A stretch of 64,000 bases of DNA from Streptomyces coeruleorubidus (GCF_028885415.1 NZ_CP118527.1:7564001-7628000), one strand, 5' to 3'. Numbered from the stretch's first letter, positions 48,476-57,750 are shown. Program-made: numbers and translations. Notes: generated by a model not told the origin, from the letters alone.

Positions 48476-48907
48476 TCACACGCCGGGGTCGACGACGGGA
48501 CCGGCCATGCCCCGCGGTGCCGCGCTGAGGTGCTCGCCGATCTTCTTCACCAGCATGTTCATCTGGTACGCCACCACACCGACGTCCGCGCCCGGCCCCG
48601 TGAGCACGACCAGGTGGGCGCCGGGACCGGCGGAGGTGAGGATCAGATAGCTGTTGGCCATCTCGATGAGCGCCTGGCGCACCGGACCGCCCCGGAAGTC
48701 CATGCTGACGCCCTTGCTGAGGCTCATCAGCCCGGACGCGGTCGCCGCGAGCCGCTCGGCGTCGTCGCGCAGGAATCCGGTGGACTTGCTGACCACCAGG
48801 CCGTCCTCGGACAGCACCACGGCCTGGTTCACATCGGCGACCCGCTCCACGAGTCCGGTCAGCAGCTGGTCGAGCTGGGTGTGCGTGGCGGGGATGGGGG
48901 GTGTCAT
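48476..48907 (-). CDS. cvnB: conservon roadblock/LC7 protein CvnB
   Basis: A 143-residue roadblock/LC7-domain protein: LDQLLTGLVERVADVNQAVVLSEDGLVVS, then ERLAATASGLMSLSKG and YLILTSAGPGAHLVVL. These domains regulate small GTPases, and here the partner is CvnD. ATG 48907 follows GAAGGA. It lies 14 bases after cvnA in the operon cvnABCD. Confidence 0.94.
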   Translation of the reverse strand: MTPPIPATHTQLDQLLTGLVERVADVNQAVVLSEDGLVVSKSTGFLRDDAERLAATASGLMSLSKGVSMDFRGGPVRQALIEMANSYLILTSAGPGAHLVVLTGPGADVGVVAYQMNMLVKKIGEHLSAAPRGMAGPVVDPGV

Positions 48908-48921
48908 TGCGGTGTCCTTCG

Positions 48922-51510
48922 TCAGCGGTCGGCGGGCGGAGTCGAGGGGACGGGATCGGCGGCGGCCTGCCGGAGTGGGGCGGCCGCGTCCTCGTCGAAC
49001 GGGGGCTCGGCGTCGTCGTCACGGGCCCGGAGCGTGCCGCGCTGGAAACCGGCCAGGGAGGAGGCGGCCGCTTCCGCGGTGAAGTCGTCGGGGGAGCCGT
49101 CGTCGCCGGCGGGCGCGGACTCCTCGCGCAGTTCCTCCACCAGGCTGGTCTGCGGTACCCGGCGGGGGAGCGGGGCGAGACCGTCCCGGCGGGGGATGAG
49201 CGCACGGCCGGCGGAAGCGGCGGCGGGAACGGCGGACGTGGTGGCGGAGGCGGTCCGGGACCCGCTTGCGGACCCGGCGGTGCGTCCGGCGCGCTCCGGC
49301 ATCTCGGCTCCCGCGGCACCCTGCGACGCCGCGGCACTCTCCGACACCTCGGCGTGCTCCTTGCCACCTACGGCCGGATCGACCCCCACCGGGCTCCGCC
49401 CGTCGACCGAACCCGCTACGTCCACAGCACTCCGCCCGTCGTCCACCGGGCTCTGCCCGTTCTTCGCACCGCCAGCGGTCGTCCGGCCGCCGCCCGCCCC
49501 TCTCGGGCCGGCGGGGACGGCCAGGCCGTTCGCGCCGGCCATGTCCTTGGCGTCCCGCGCGTCCGGCGCACCGGCCTCGGGGATCTCCCGCACCACGATG
49601 TCGTGCGGTATCAGCACGATCGCCGTGGTCCCGCCGTACGGCGACGAGCGCAGGGTGACGGCGATGCCGTGCCGGCGGGCCAGCTGGGCGATCACGAACA
49701 TGCCGAGCCGCAGGTCGTCGGCGAGCGCCACCACGTCGAACTGCGGGGGCACCGCGAGCTGTTCGTTGAAGGACGCGTAGTCCTCCTCCGACATGCCGAG
49801 GCCGCGGTCCTCGACCTCGACGGCCAGGCCCTTGGCGACGATCCCGGCCCGCACCGTGACGGGGCTCGGGGCGGGGGAGTACGCGGTCGCGTTGTCGATG
49901 AGCTCGGCGAGCAGATGGATGACGTCGGCCACCGCGGGCGGCGCGAGGTACACCTCCTCCTCGGTGTGCACCTCCACCCGCTGGTACTCGGCGACCTCGC
50001 CGACCGCGCTGCGCAGGATGTCGATCAGCGCGACCGGCTCGGTCCAGCTGCGGCCGGGCCGTTCGCCGCTGACGATGACGAGGTTCTCCTCGTAGCGGCG
50101 CAACTGGCTGGCCGTGGAGTCCAGTTCGTAAAGGCCCTTGAGGATGTCGGGGTCGGAGTGCTCGCGTTCCAGCGTGTCGAGCTTGCTCAGCTGGAGGTTG
50201 ACCAGGTTCTGGCTCTGCCGCGCGATGCCCAGGATGATCTTCTGGAAGCCCCGCCGGGTGTCGGCGAGTTCGACCGCGGTGTGCACGGCCGTGCGCTGGG
50301 CGGTGTTGAACGCCTCGGCCACCTGGCCGAGTTCGTCGTGGCCGTAGTCCAGCGGGGTCGTCGCCGACTCCGGGTCGACCGTCTCGCCCCGCTCCAGCCG
50401 CGCCACCACGTCCGGCAGCCGCTCCTGCGCGAGGCTGACGGCGGCCCGGCGCAGACCGCGCAGCCGCCGGGACAGCGAGCGGGTGATCCGCCAGGACATG
50501 CCGACGCACACCAGCAGCGCGAGCAGCCCGCCGGCGCTCAGGATCCCCGCCTTGATCAGCAGGCTGTCCGCCTTGTCGGCACTGCGTTCGAGCAGGCCCG
50601 TCGTCTGCTGCCGGATCAGGCTCGCGTACTGCTCGGACAGCTTGTCCATGGCGGCGTTCCACCGCTTCTGGGTGTCCGGCAGGGCGATCCGGTCCGCGGC
50701 GGCGGTGGAATTGCGGGCCGCCAGCACCTGGTCCTCGATGGCCTCGAGCGTCTGCCACTGCGGGCTCGCCAGGATCCGCTCGGTCTGTGTCTTGGCACCG
50801 CCGGTCAGCTGGGGCACGACCTGGTCCTTGACCAGCCAGCGACGGGTGTTCACCAGCTCCGCGAACTGCACCCAGGCCTTGTCGTCGAGATGCCCGGACG
50901 GCCAGGCGAGCGTCAGCTGCGCGTCCTCCCGGGAGACCAGCTCCGCGGCGTGCTCCAGCCCGACCAGGGGACCGGCCTGCGAGGTGAGGTCGCCGTCGTC
51001 GACCTGGGAGAGCTCCTGGAAGGCGTGGATCTGGTCGTCGATGATCGAGGAGTACTGGTCCAGCGCCTGCTGGGGGGTGATGTCGGTCGGGTCGTCCACC
51101 TGGTCCCGGTAGTACTCCAGGCTGCCCACCGAGCCCAGCACCGAGTACAGCCGGTCCGAGACGCGGGAGGGCGCCTTCTCGATCGCGTCCGCCTGCCCGA
51201 CCAGCTTCGCGACGGCCGCGTCGGTCTCCTCGCGCTGTGCGTCGAGGGCGGCCCGGGAACCGTGCGGCGAGGCCAGCCAGGCCGCCGACAGGCTGCGTTC
51301 CCGCTGGAGGGCGAGCGTCGTGTCGGTGCCCATGGCGCCGGTGGACCGGCTCAGCTCCGTCTGGTCACGCAGCCGAAGCCCCTCCGAGAACATCTGGATG
51401 GTCGTCACGCCCCACATGGCGGCGAGGGTGACGCTGGGCACCAGGGCCAGGAGCACCAGGGAGAGGCGTATGGAACCGAGACGGCGCCGGGCACCTGTCC
51501 GTCGAGACAT
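48922..51510 (-). CDS. cvnA: conservon sensor kinase-like protein CvnA
   Basis: An 862-residue membrane sensor. Two membrane helices (LSLVLLALVPSVTLAAMWGV and AGILSAGGLLALLVCVGMSW) flank an extracytoplasmic nitrate-sensor-like (NIT) helical domain of about 290 residues. HAMP, a dimerisation helix without an obvious phospho-accepting His, and a HATPase domain (HLLAELIDNATAYSPAPSP, EVEDRGLGMSEEDY, LGMFVIAQLARRHG) follow. The last 230 residues are disordered, with short repeated phrases. ATG 51510 follows AGGACG. It leads cvnABCD. Directly upstream on the same strand lies an orphan sugar-binding-type lipoprotein gene. Confidence 0.93.
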   Translation of the reverse strand: MSRRTGARRRLGSIRLSLVLLALVPSVTLAAMWGVTTIQMFSEGLRLRDQTELSRSTGAMGTDTTLALQRERSLSAAWLASPHGSRAALDAQREETDAAVAKLVGQADAIEKAPSRVSDRLYSVLGSVGSLEYYRDQVDDPTDITPQQALDQYSSIIDDQIHAFQELSQVDDGDLTSQAGPLVGLEHAAELVSREDAQLTLAWPSGHLDDKAWVQFAELVNTRRWLVKDQVVPQLTGGAKTQTERILASPQWQTLEAIEDQVLAARNSTAAADRIALPDTQKRWNAAMDKLSEQYASLIRQQTTGLLERSADKADSLLIKAGILSAGGLLALLVCVGMSWRITRSLSRRLRGLRRAAVSLAQERLPDVVARLERGETVDPESATTPLDYGHDELGQVAEAFNTAQRTAVHTAVELADTRRGFQKIILGIARQSQNLVNLQLSKLDTLEREHSDPDILKGLYELDSTASQLRRYEENLVIVSGERPGRSWTEPVALIDILRSAVGEVAEYQRVEVHTEEEVYLAPPAVADVIHLLAELIDNATAYSPAPSPVTVRAGIVAKGLAVEVEDRGLGMSEEDYASFNEQLAVPPQFDVVALADDLRLGMFVIAQLARRHGIAVTLRSSPYGGTTAIVLIPHDIVVREIPEAGAPDARDAKDMAGANGLAVPAGPRGAGGGRTTAGGAKNGQSPVDDGRSAVDVAGSVDGRSPVGVDPAVGGKEHAEVSESAAASQGAAGAEMPERAGRTAGSASGSRTASATTSAVPAAASAGRALIPRRDGLAPLPRRVPQTSLVEELREESAPAGDDGSPDDFTAEAAASSLAGFQRGTLRARDDDAEPPFDEDAAAPLRQAAADPVPSTPPADR

Positions 51511-51704
51511 CGTCGTCCTAGGGCGATCAGCGGGGAGCGAGGAACGGGGAGGCGGAAGGGTCGGGGCCGGGGGTGGGGACGGGTGCGGGGGGTGTTCGCG
51601 TGCCGGTTACGGCACATGGGATGCGCAGGATGTTATCCGTACAAGTGACCGCACGGGCCGGGCCTGACCGAATCTTTGGCGACACCGTCACAGGACGTGC
51701 CCGG

Positions 51705-52715
51705 TCACCGGGTCCCGGCGGCGGCGAACCGTGCCACCGTGGACACGTTGGACCTCGTCACGAACGCCGGACCGGTGAGCACCGGAGCCGTCCCGCCGCC
51801 GCTGACGTTGCCGTTGGTCCGGTACAGCCACAGGGCGTCCACCGCGAGGTAGCCCTGGAGGTAGGGCTGTTGGTCCACGGCGAACTGCACGTCGCCGCCC
51901 TGCACCGCCTTGACCAGGTTCTTGTCGAGGTCGAACGTGGCGACCTTGGCTCTGCTGCCGGCCTGCTCGACGGCCTTGACCGCGCTGAGCCCGTACTGGG
52001 CGCCCAGGGTGACGACCTCGTCGATGCTGGAGTCCTGCCGCAGCCGGGAGGCGATCGTGGCGGTCACCGCGTTCATGTCGCTGCCGTCCACGTACAGGTT
52101 GTCGGTGTCGCCGTCGAACGTCTTCCGCACGCCGGCACAGCGGGCCTCCAGCGCGACGTTGCCTCGCTCGTGCACCACGCACAGGGCGTGCTTGGCCCTG
52201 AGTTCGTCCAGCTTGTCGCCGACGGCCCGGCCGGCGACGGACTCGTCCTGGCCGAAGTACTCCAGCAGGCCCGCCGGCCGCCAGGCGTCGATGCCGGAGT
52301 TGAGCCCGACGACGGGTATGCCGGCCGCCCTGGCCCGGGCGATCGGGCCCCGCATCGCCGCCGGCTTGGCCAGCGTCACCGCGATGCCGTCGACCTTGTC
52401 GCGGACCGCGTCCCGCACCAGCGCGGCCTGCGCGGTCGCGTCGGAGTCGCTGGCGTACGTCAGGTCGATGCCGTCCTTGGCTGCCGCCGCCTCGGCGCCC
52501 CTGCGCACCAGGTCCCAGAAGGCGTCGCCCTTGCCGCCGTGCGTGACCAGGGCGACCTTCATCCCGCCGCCCGGCCCGCCCACCGGGTCCGCGTCCGACC
52601 CGTCGTCACTCGCGCCGAGGACGGAGCAGCCGGCCACCAGCAGACACACGGCGGACACCAGGGCCGCGACACGGGTGAGTCTCGCGGAGGTGTGCGGCGG
52701 GGGAGGAGTGTTCAT
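51705..52715 (-). CDS. orphan ribose-type (periplasmic binding protein 4) lipoprotein
   Basis: A 336-residue type I periplasmic binding protein with a lipobox (LLVAGC). The fold is clear: MKVALVTHGGKGDAFWDLVRRGAEAAAAKDGIDLTY, DGIAVTLAKPAAMRGPIARARAAGIPVVGLNSG, and DVQFAVDQQPYLQGYLAVDALWLY. Such proteins normally feed a CUT2 importer, but no ATPase or permease is nearby. ATG 52715 leads straight into the signal peptide. The nearest gene downstream, 194 bases on, is the conservon sensor CvnA, so it may present a ligand to that sensor; this is speculation from position. Confidence 0.85.
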   Translation of the reverse strand: MNTPPPPHTSARLTRVAALVSAVCLLVAGCSVLGASDDGSDADPVGGPGGGMKVALVTHGGKGDAFWDLVRRGAEAAAAKDGIDLTYASDSDATAQAALVRDAVRDKVDGIAVTLAKPAAMRGPIARARAAGIPVVGLNSGIDAWRPAGLLEYFGQDESVAGRAVGDKLDELRAKHALCVVHERGNVALEARCAGVRKTFDGDTDNLYVDGSDMNAVTATIASRLRQDSSIDEVVTLGAQYGLSAVKAVEQAGSRAKVATFDLDKNLVKAVQGGDVQFAVDQQPYLQGYLAVDALWLYRTNGNVSGGGTAPVLTGPAFVTRSNVSTVARFAAAGTR

Positions 52716-53053
52716 GAGGGGCGGACCTCGCTGTGCGGCCGAGCAAGAGCAGGGGGAGAGCACAGACGGTCCGCACCTGAGCACGGACCGGATGACTCTC
52801 GCTGGCCCGGAGCCAACCGTGTGTGACCACTGGGCGTCAAGTGAGCAGCCACCTGCCGTGAGTTGATGCTGCCGCATCGTGATGATCTGTCCGACGGGCC
52901 GAACGGTCGAGGTCATGCCCTGGTTTTCCGTACCGTCCGTGCGGTTCGGACGCCCTCGCGTCCGGCACGGAAAGGCCGCCCGAGGTGCTGCCGGGGCCCG
53001 CCTAGACTGGTGCGGCTCGCAGGACGACGGAGGCTACGGAAGGGACGGCGACG
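52716..53053. other. divergent intergenic region before the arsR-like gene
   Basis: A 338-base gap between divergent genes with no coding signal. A -10-like TAGACT at 53003-53008 precedes the ArsR start by 45 bases. TTTCCGT (about 52924) and ACGGAAA (about 52970) form a loose inverted repeat upstream of it. A TTGACG on the minus strand near 52830 may belong to the binding-protein promoter. Confidence 0.4.
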
Positions 53054-53401
53054 GTGGTGGCAGCCGGCAGTGGCTTCGAGGACCCGCCCGCCGACGTGCT
53101 CGCCCAGGCGGCCGCGGCCTTCGGGCTGCTGGCCTCGCCCGCCCGGCTGCACATCGTCTGGGCGCTGGCCCAGGGCGAGAGCGACGTGACCGGGCTCGCC
53201 GAGCGGGTCGGCGGCGCGCTGCCCGCGGTCAGCCAGCACCTCACCAAGCTGAAGCTGGCCGGACTCGTCGGCTCCCGCCGCGAGGGCCGTCGCCAGGTGT
53301 ACTACGTCGACGACCCCGACATCGTCGACGTCGTACGGCTCATGGTGGGCAGACTCACCGACCGCGCCGCACCGCCGCGCCGCCGCCTCCATGGCCTGTG
53401 A
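53054..53401 (+). CDS. ArsR-family metal-responsive-type regulator
   Basis: A 115-residue winged-helix regulator: AAAFGLLASPARLHIVWALAQGESDVTGLAERVGGALPAVSQHLTKLKLAGLVGSRREGRRQVYYV. The SmtB/ArsR fold is unmistakable, but there is no ELCVCDL-type Cys motif, so a classical arsenic or cadmium site is absent. Acidic and His residues at the C-terminal helix (DDPDIVDVV) could bind another metal. GTG 53054 starts the gene, and its end overlaps the P-type ATPase start by 11 bases, so the two are coupled and it most likely regulates the pump. Confidence 0.9.
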   Translation: MVAAGSGFEDPPADVLAQAAAAFGLLASPARLHIVWALAQGESDVTGLAERVGGALPAVSQHLTKLKLAGLVGSRREGRRQVYYVDDPDIVDVVRLMVGRLTDRAAPPRRRLHGL

Positions 53402-55901
53402 GACCGCCGGGGGCACCACCCTGGAGGTGCTGCGGCGGCTGGAGTCGGGGCCCCGGGGGCTGACCGAGACCGAGGCAGCGGCGAGGCTGGTCACCCGCGG
53501 CGAGAACACCCTGCCGCAGCGGCGTACGCCGTCCTGGCCCCGCCGGTGCGCGCACGCCCTGCGCGACCCCTTCACCGCGGTCCTGCTCTGCCTCGGCTTG
53601 GTCTCCGCCGCCGTCGCCTCCTGGGGCACCGCCGTGGTGATCCTCGCCCTGGTCGCGGTCAGCTGCGTGCTGCGCGCGAGCGGGGAGCACCGGGCCGACC
53701 GCTCCATGGCCGCCCTGCGCGAACTGGTCGCCGGCACGGCCACGGTGCTGCGGCGCGGCACAGCCCAGGAGTTGCCGCGTCCCCGCGAGGTGCCGGTCAC
53801 CGACCTGGTCCCCGGCGACGTCCTCCGCCTCGGCCCCGGTGACCTCGTCCCGGCAGACGTACGACTGCTGCGCGCACGCGGCCTCACGGTGCACCAGGCG
53901 GCGCTCACCGGCGAGTCGGCGCCGGTGGACAAGAGGGCGGTGGAGGGGCCGGCCGGATCCGGTGAACCCGACGACTCCCCGCTGTGTTTCCAGGGCAGTA
54001 CCGTCGCCACGGGCACCGCCACCGCCGTCGTGGTCGCGACCGGGGACGGGACCCGGTTCGCCGCCGCTCACCGGCAGCCGGCGGCACGCCGGGAGGGCGG
54101 GGCCTTCGACCGGTCCGTGCACGGCATCTCCTGGGTGCTGATCCGGTTCATGCTGCTGACGCCGCCCCTCGTGCTGATGGCGAACGCCGCGCTGCGCGGA
54201 CGCGGTCTGGAGACACTGCCCTTCGCCGTCGCGGTCGCCGTCGGGCTGACGCCCGAGATGCTGCCGGTGATCGTCACCACCTGCCTGGCCCGGGGCGCCG
54301 CGCTGCTCGCCCGCACCCACGGTGTGATCGTCAAACGGCTGCCCGCGCTGCACGACCTGGGCGCGGTCGACGTGCTGTGCGTCGACAAGACCGGCACCCT
54401 CACCCAGGACCGGCCGGTCGTCGAACGGTCCCTCGACCCGGCCGGCCGGGACGACCCGGAGGTGCTGCGCTGGGCCGCCGTCGGCGCCTGGTGGACCCTC
54501 CAGCTCGCCGAACTGCCCGCGCCCGACGCCCTCGACGAGGCCCTGCTGGAGACGGCCGGGCCGGTGGGTGAGGAGTACGACGGGGTGGACGCCGTGCCGT
54601 TCGACCCGGTACGGCGTTTCTCCACGGCGGTGGTACGCGGCTCCCTCGGGCGCCACACCGTCGTCGTCACCGGCGCCGCCGAGGCCGTGGTGGAGCGCTG
54701 TACGACGGAGCCCGGCGAACGCGACCGGCTGCTGGCGCTCGCCGCCCGGGAGGCGGACGCCGGGCTGCGGGTGCTGGCCGTCGCGACGGCGGACCGCCCG
54801 GCCGGTGCGTCCGGGCCCGGCGCACGGGGCCTGATCTTCCGGGGCCTGGTGACCTTCCGGGACGCCCTCGCCCCGACCGCCGCCGAGGCCCTGCGCGGCC
54901 TGGCCGACCGTGGCGTCACCGTGAAGGTCCTCACCGGCGACCATCCGGCCACCGCGGCCCGGGCCTGCCGGGAACTCGGCCTGGATCCGGGGGAGGTACG
55001 GACCGCCGCGCAACTGGAGGACAACGAGGCCGCCGGTGAGGCGACCGTCGTCGCCCGCTGCACCCCGCAGGACAAGGCCCGTGTCGTCGCCGCCCTGCGC
55101 GCCGCCGGGCACACCGTCGGGTTCCTCGGCGACGGGGTGAACGACGTGGCCGCGCTGCGCGCCGCCGATGTCGGACTCGCGCCCCGCTCGGCCGTCGGCG
55201 CGGCGCGGGAGAGCGCCGACGTCGTTCTCGCCGAGAAGGACCTCACCGCGATCGGCCACGCGATCACCGCAGGCCGGCACGCGAGCGGCAACATCGCTTC
55301 GTATCTGCGCGTCACGCTCTCCTCCAACCTGGGCAACGTCGTCGCGATGCTCGCCGCGGGCCTGCTGCTGCCCTTCCTGCCGATGCTCCCGGCCCAGGTG
55401 CTCGCCCAGAACCTGTGCTTCGACGCGGCCCAGCTCGCCTTCGCCCACGACCGACCCGGCGCGGCGGCGCTGCGCGGTCCGGCCGTGCTGCGGCCGCGCT
55501 CCTTCCTCCGGTTCGTCACCGGCTTCGGCCTGCTCAACGCGGTCGCCGACCTCGCCACCTTCGCCATCCTCGCCTTCGCGCTCGACGGCCCCGACGCCGT
55601 CGACGACGAAGCCGTCTTCCACTCCGCCTGGTTCACCGAGAACCTGCTCACCCAGGCCCTGGTGATGCTGCTCCTGCGCACCGGCCGGCGTGTCGAGGGC
55701 AGCCGTACGCCCGGCCCGGTCGCTCTCGCGGCGGCCGGTCTCGCCGCCGTCGGCCTGCTGCTGCCGCCGAGCCCCCTCGGCGCGGCCCTCGGCATGACGG
55801 TCCTGCCGGCCGCGTACTACCTGCTGCCGGCCGTCGTCCTCGGCCTGTACGCGCTGGCCCTGACGGCGGCCCGGGCCCGGCACGCGCGGCGTCAGCCGTA
55901 G
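53391..55901 (+). CDS. MgtA-like P-type cation-transporting ATPase
   Basis: An 836-residue P3-type ATPase. The actuator motif is LTGESAPV (about 171-178), and the membrane motif LTPEMLPVIVTTCLARGA is specific to MgtA-type magnesium importers. The phosphorylation site is DKTGTLT (Asp near 331), the nucleotide domain has KVLTGDHPATA, and the hinge is LGDGVNDVAALRAADVG (near 580). Length is close to MgtA (about 900) with a shortened N-terminus. Mg2+ import is the best guess; the linked ArsR regulator could also suggest another divalent metal. ATG 53391 lies inside the arsR-like gene. Its 3' end overlaps the convergent LCP gene by 10 bases. Confidence 0.87.
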   Translation: MACETAGGTTLEVLRRLESGPRGLTETEAAARLVTRGENTLPQRRTPSWPRRCAHALRDPFTAVLLCLGLVSAAVASWGTAVVILALVAVSCVLRASGEHRADRSMAALRELVAGTATVLRRGTAQELPRPREVPVTDLVPGDVLRLGPGDLVPADVRLLRARGLTVHQAALTGESAPVDKRAVEGPAGSGEPDDSPLCFQGSTVATGTATAVVVATGDGTRFAAAHRQPAARREGGAFDRSVHGISWVLIRFMLLTPPLVLMANAALRGRGLETLPFAVAVAVGLTPEMLPVIVTTCLARGAALLARTHGVIVKRLPALHDLGAVDVLCVDKTGTLTQDRPVVERSLDPAGRDDPEVLRWAAVGAWWTLQLAELPAPDALDEALLETAGPVGEEYDGVDAVPFDPVRRFSTAVVRGSLGRHTVVVTGAAEAVVERCTTEPGERDRLLALAAREADAGLRVLAVATADRPAGASGPGARGLIFRGLVTFRDALAPTAAEALRGLADRGVTVKVLTGDHPATAARACRELGLDPGEVRTAAQLEDNEAAGEATVVARCTPQDKARVVAALRAAGHTVGFLGDGVNDVAALRAADVGLAPRSAVGAARESADVVLAEKDLTAIGHAITAGRHASGNIASYLRVTLSSNLGNVVAMLAAGLLLPFLPMLPAQVLAQNLCFDAAQLAFAHDRPGAAALRGPAVLRPRSFLRFVTGFGLLNAVADLATFAILAFALDGPDAVDDEAVFHSAWFTENLLTQALVMLLLRTGRRVEGSRTPGPVALAAAGLAAVGLLLPPSPLGAALGMTVLPAAYYLLPAVVLGLYALALTAARARHARRQP

Positions 55902-57424
55902 GTGAGGTTCGAGCAGGGGTTGTCGTCGGCGGACCGGGCGCCGTCGGCGACCTCGCTCGGCACGGTGGTGGGAGTGGGGGACGCGGAAGCGGACGCCGCC
56001 GGGGTGTTCGCGTACGACTGTCCCAGGACGACGTTGATCCCGCTGCGGGTCACGGGTTGGAGCTCGGCCCCGGGGAAGGCCGCCGCGACGGTCCGGGCCC
56101 GGTCCTGAAGGCCGGGGCCGTATTCGACCAGTGTCGTGGTGTGGTCCTGGGCGGACGCCGTCGCCGTGCCCGTGACCGTGAAGCCGTCGGAGGTGAGAGC
56201 GGCGGCGGCGCGGGCGGCCAGGCCGGGGACGGCGGTGCCGTTGTAGACGGCGACGTCGATGCCCTCACCGGAGACCGGCGTGGGGGAGACGGGAGCCTCA
56301 GAACCCGACGCCCCGGTCTTCTTCCCGCCGGCGTCCTTGCCGTCGATCGTGCGGTCGGCCTTGAGTGCGGCCCACAGGGCGTCGGCGTCCGGCTGCACGA
56401 TCGCGACCCGTGAACCCTCGTAGCGCCAGGGCAGGGTGACGAACTTCGTGTTGTGCAGGTCGATGTCCTTCAAGGTCATCGCGAAGGAGATGAGCTTGTC
56501 GGCGGAGCCGAGGCCGGGGTCGACGGTCAGCGACTTCGTGGCGGCGTCGGCCAGCGGCAGCAGCCGCGTCGGGGTGAGGCCCTTGCTCTTCACCTCTTTC
56601 AGCAGGCTCGCCACGAACGCCTGCTGGCGCTTGATCCGGCCGATGTCGGAACCGTCGCCGATGCCGTGCCGGATGCGGACGTAGTCCAGCGCCTTCTGGC
56701 CCGAGACGGTCTGCTCGCCCTTGTGGAAGAGCAGCTTGCCCGGGGCGGTGAGGTGCGGGTTGAGATCGTTCTCGTAGACGTCCTGCGGCAGGCACACCTT
56801 GACACCGCCCACCACGTCCGTCAGCCGGGCGAAGCCCTTGAAGTCGACGACGACGGTGTGGTCGACGCGCAGCCCGGTGAGCTGTTCGACCGTGTTCTGG
56901 GTGCAGGCGGGGTTGCCCTTGGCGGTCTGGCCGACCGAGTACGCGGTGTTGAACATCGTGTCCGGCTGGGCCTTCGTCCAGCTGCCGTCGGGCAGCCTGC
57001 AGGGCGGGATGGTGACGAGGGTGTCGCGGGGGATGGAGACGGCGATGGCGTGCCGGTGGTCGGCGTAGACGTGCAGCAGGAACGCCGTGTCGGAGCGGCC
57101 CACGTCGTCCTTGTCGCCGCCGCCCAGGGCCTCGTTGCCGCCGGTGCGGGTGTCGGAGCCGATGACCAGGACGTTCTCGCCGTTGGACGAGCCGGCCTCG
57201 GGGCGGTTGTCGGAGAGGCCGCCGGAGTCGAAGGTGCTGATGTCGCCGTCCAGCTTCAGATACAGCCAGCCGGCACCGGCCCCGGCGAGCACCAGCAGCG
57301 CCAGGCAGACGGCGAGACCGACCCGTATCCCACGGCCCCGCCGGCGACCGCGCCGCCGCCTGTGTTCCGGCGCTGCGGCCCTGTGCCGCGGCGGCTCCGT
57401 CCTCCGGCTGCTGGTGACCGTCAT
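55892..57424 (-). CDS. LytR-CpsA-Psr (LCP) cell-wall ligase with LytR_C domain
   Basis: A 510-residue membrane protein. A basic cytoplasmic tail (EHRRRRGRRRGRG) and one helix (VGLAVCLALLVLAGAGAGWLYL) anchor the LCP domain. That domain has NVLVIGSDTRTG, SDTAFLLHVYADHRHAIAVSIPRDT, DFKGFARLTDVVGGVKVCLP and YVRIRHGIGDGSDIGRIKRQQ, with the Asp and Arg residues that bind pyrophosphate. A C-terminal LytR_C domain (IDVAVYNGTAVPGLAARAAAAL) follows. LCP enzymes transfer lipid-linked polymers such as wall teichoic-type glycans to peptidoglycan. It is divergent from tatA and convergent with the P-type ATPase. Confidence 0.94.
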   Translation of the reverse strand: MTVTSSRRTEPPRHRAAAPEHRRRRGRRRGRGIRVGLAVCLALLVLAGAGAGWLYLKLDGDISTFDSGGLSDNRPEAGSSNGENVLVIGSDTRTGGNEALGGGDKDDVGRSDTAFLLHVYADHRHAIAVSIPRDTLVTIPPCRLPDGSWTKAQPDTMFNTAYSVGQTAKGNPACTQNTVEQLTGLRVDHTVVVDFKGFARLTDVVGGVKVCLPQDVYENDLNPHLTAPGKLLFHKGEQTVSGQKALDYVRIRHGIGDGSDIGRIKRQQAFVASLLKEVKSKGLTPTRLLPLADAATKSLTVDPGLGSADKLISFAMTLKDIDLHNTKFVTLPWRYEGSRVAIVQPDADALWAALKADRTIDGKDAGGKKTGASGSEAPVSPTPVSGEGIDVAVYNGTAVPGLAARAAAALTSDGFTVTGTATASAQDHTTTLVEYGPGLQDRARTVAAAFPGAELQPVTRSGINVVLGQSYANTPAASASASPTPTTVPSEVADGARSADDNPCSNLTYG

Positions 57425-57456
57425 CGGCGTCTGCTTGCCTCTCGCCCGGGGGTTGT

Positions 57457-57480
57457 ACAGTTGCGCAATGTAGCAACTGT
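57457..57480. promoter_or_regulatory. inverted repeat in the divergent LCP/tatA promoter
   Basis: ACAGTTGC (57457-57464) and GCAACTGT (57473-57480) are exact complements with an 8-base spacer in the 77-base gap between the two divergent starts. The TTGC/GCAA ends resemble operators of MarR or TetR type repressors. No such regulator is encoded beside it. Confidence 0.6.
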
Positions 57481-57501
57481 CGACGAGTGGGAGGGCATGA
57501 C

Positions 57502-57750
57502 GTGCTGCGCAACGGACTGGAGCCCTGGCATCTGCTGATGGTGGCGATCGTCGTGATCGTCCTGTTCGGCTCGAAGAAGCTGCCCGACACCGCGCGTTCG
57601 CTCGGCCGCTCGATGCGGATCCTCAAGAGCGAGGCGAGGGCGCTGAAGGAGGAGGGTGCCGCGGACCCGGCCTGCGGTGATCCGGCCGGGCCCGCCGCGC
57701 AGCCCGTCAGCCCGTCAGGACCGGCAGCGACCGATGGCCGTGGGAGATGA
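57502..57750 (+). CDS. tatA: twin-arginine translocase subunit TatA
   Basis: An 82-residue TatA/E protein. A short N-terminal membrane helix (PWHLLMVAIVVIVLFG) is followed by the invariant FGSKKLPDTARSLGRSMRILKSE amphipathic segment and a Pro/Ala-rich tail. TatA multimers form the pore of the Tat pathway. GTG 57502 follows GGGAGGG. No tatC or tatB is linked, so this is probably an accessory copy. Its last 44 bases overlap the convergent cytochrome P450 gene. Confidence 0.92.
   Translation: MLRNGLEPWHLLMVAIVVIVLFGSKKLPDTARSLGRSMRILKSEARALKEEGAADPACGDPAGPAAQPVSPSGPAATDGRGR

Noticed and set aside
53003..53054. Magnesium riboswitch before the arsR/mgtA-like operon
   Set aside because: There is too little space between the -10-like box and the start, and no recognisable M-box structure.
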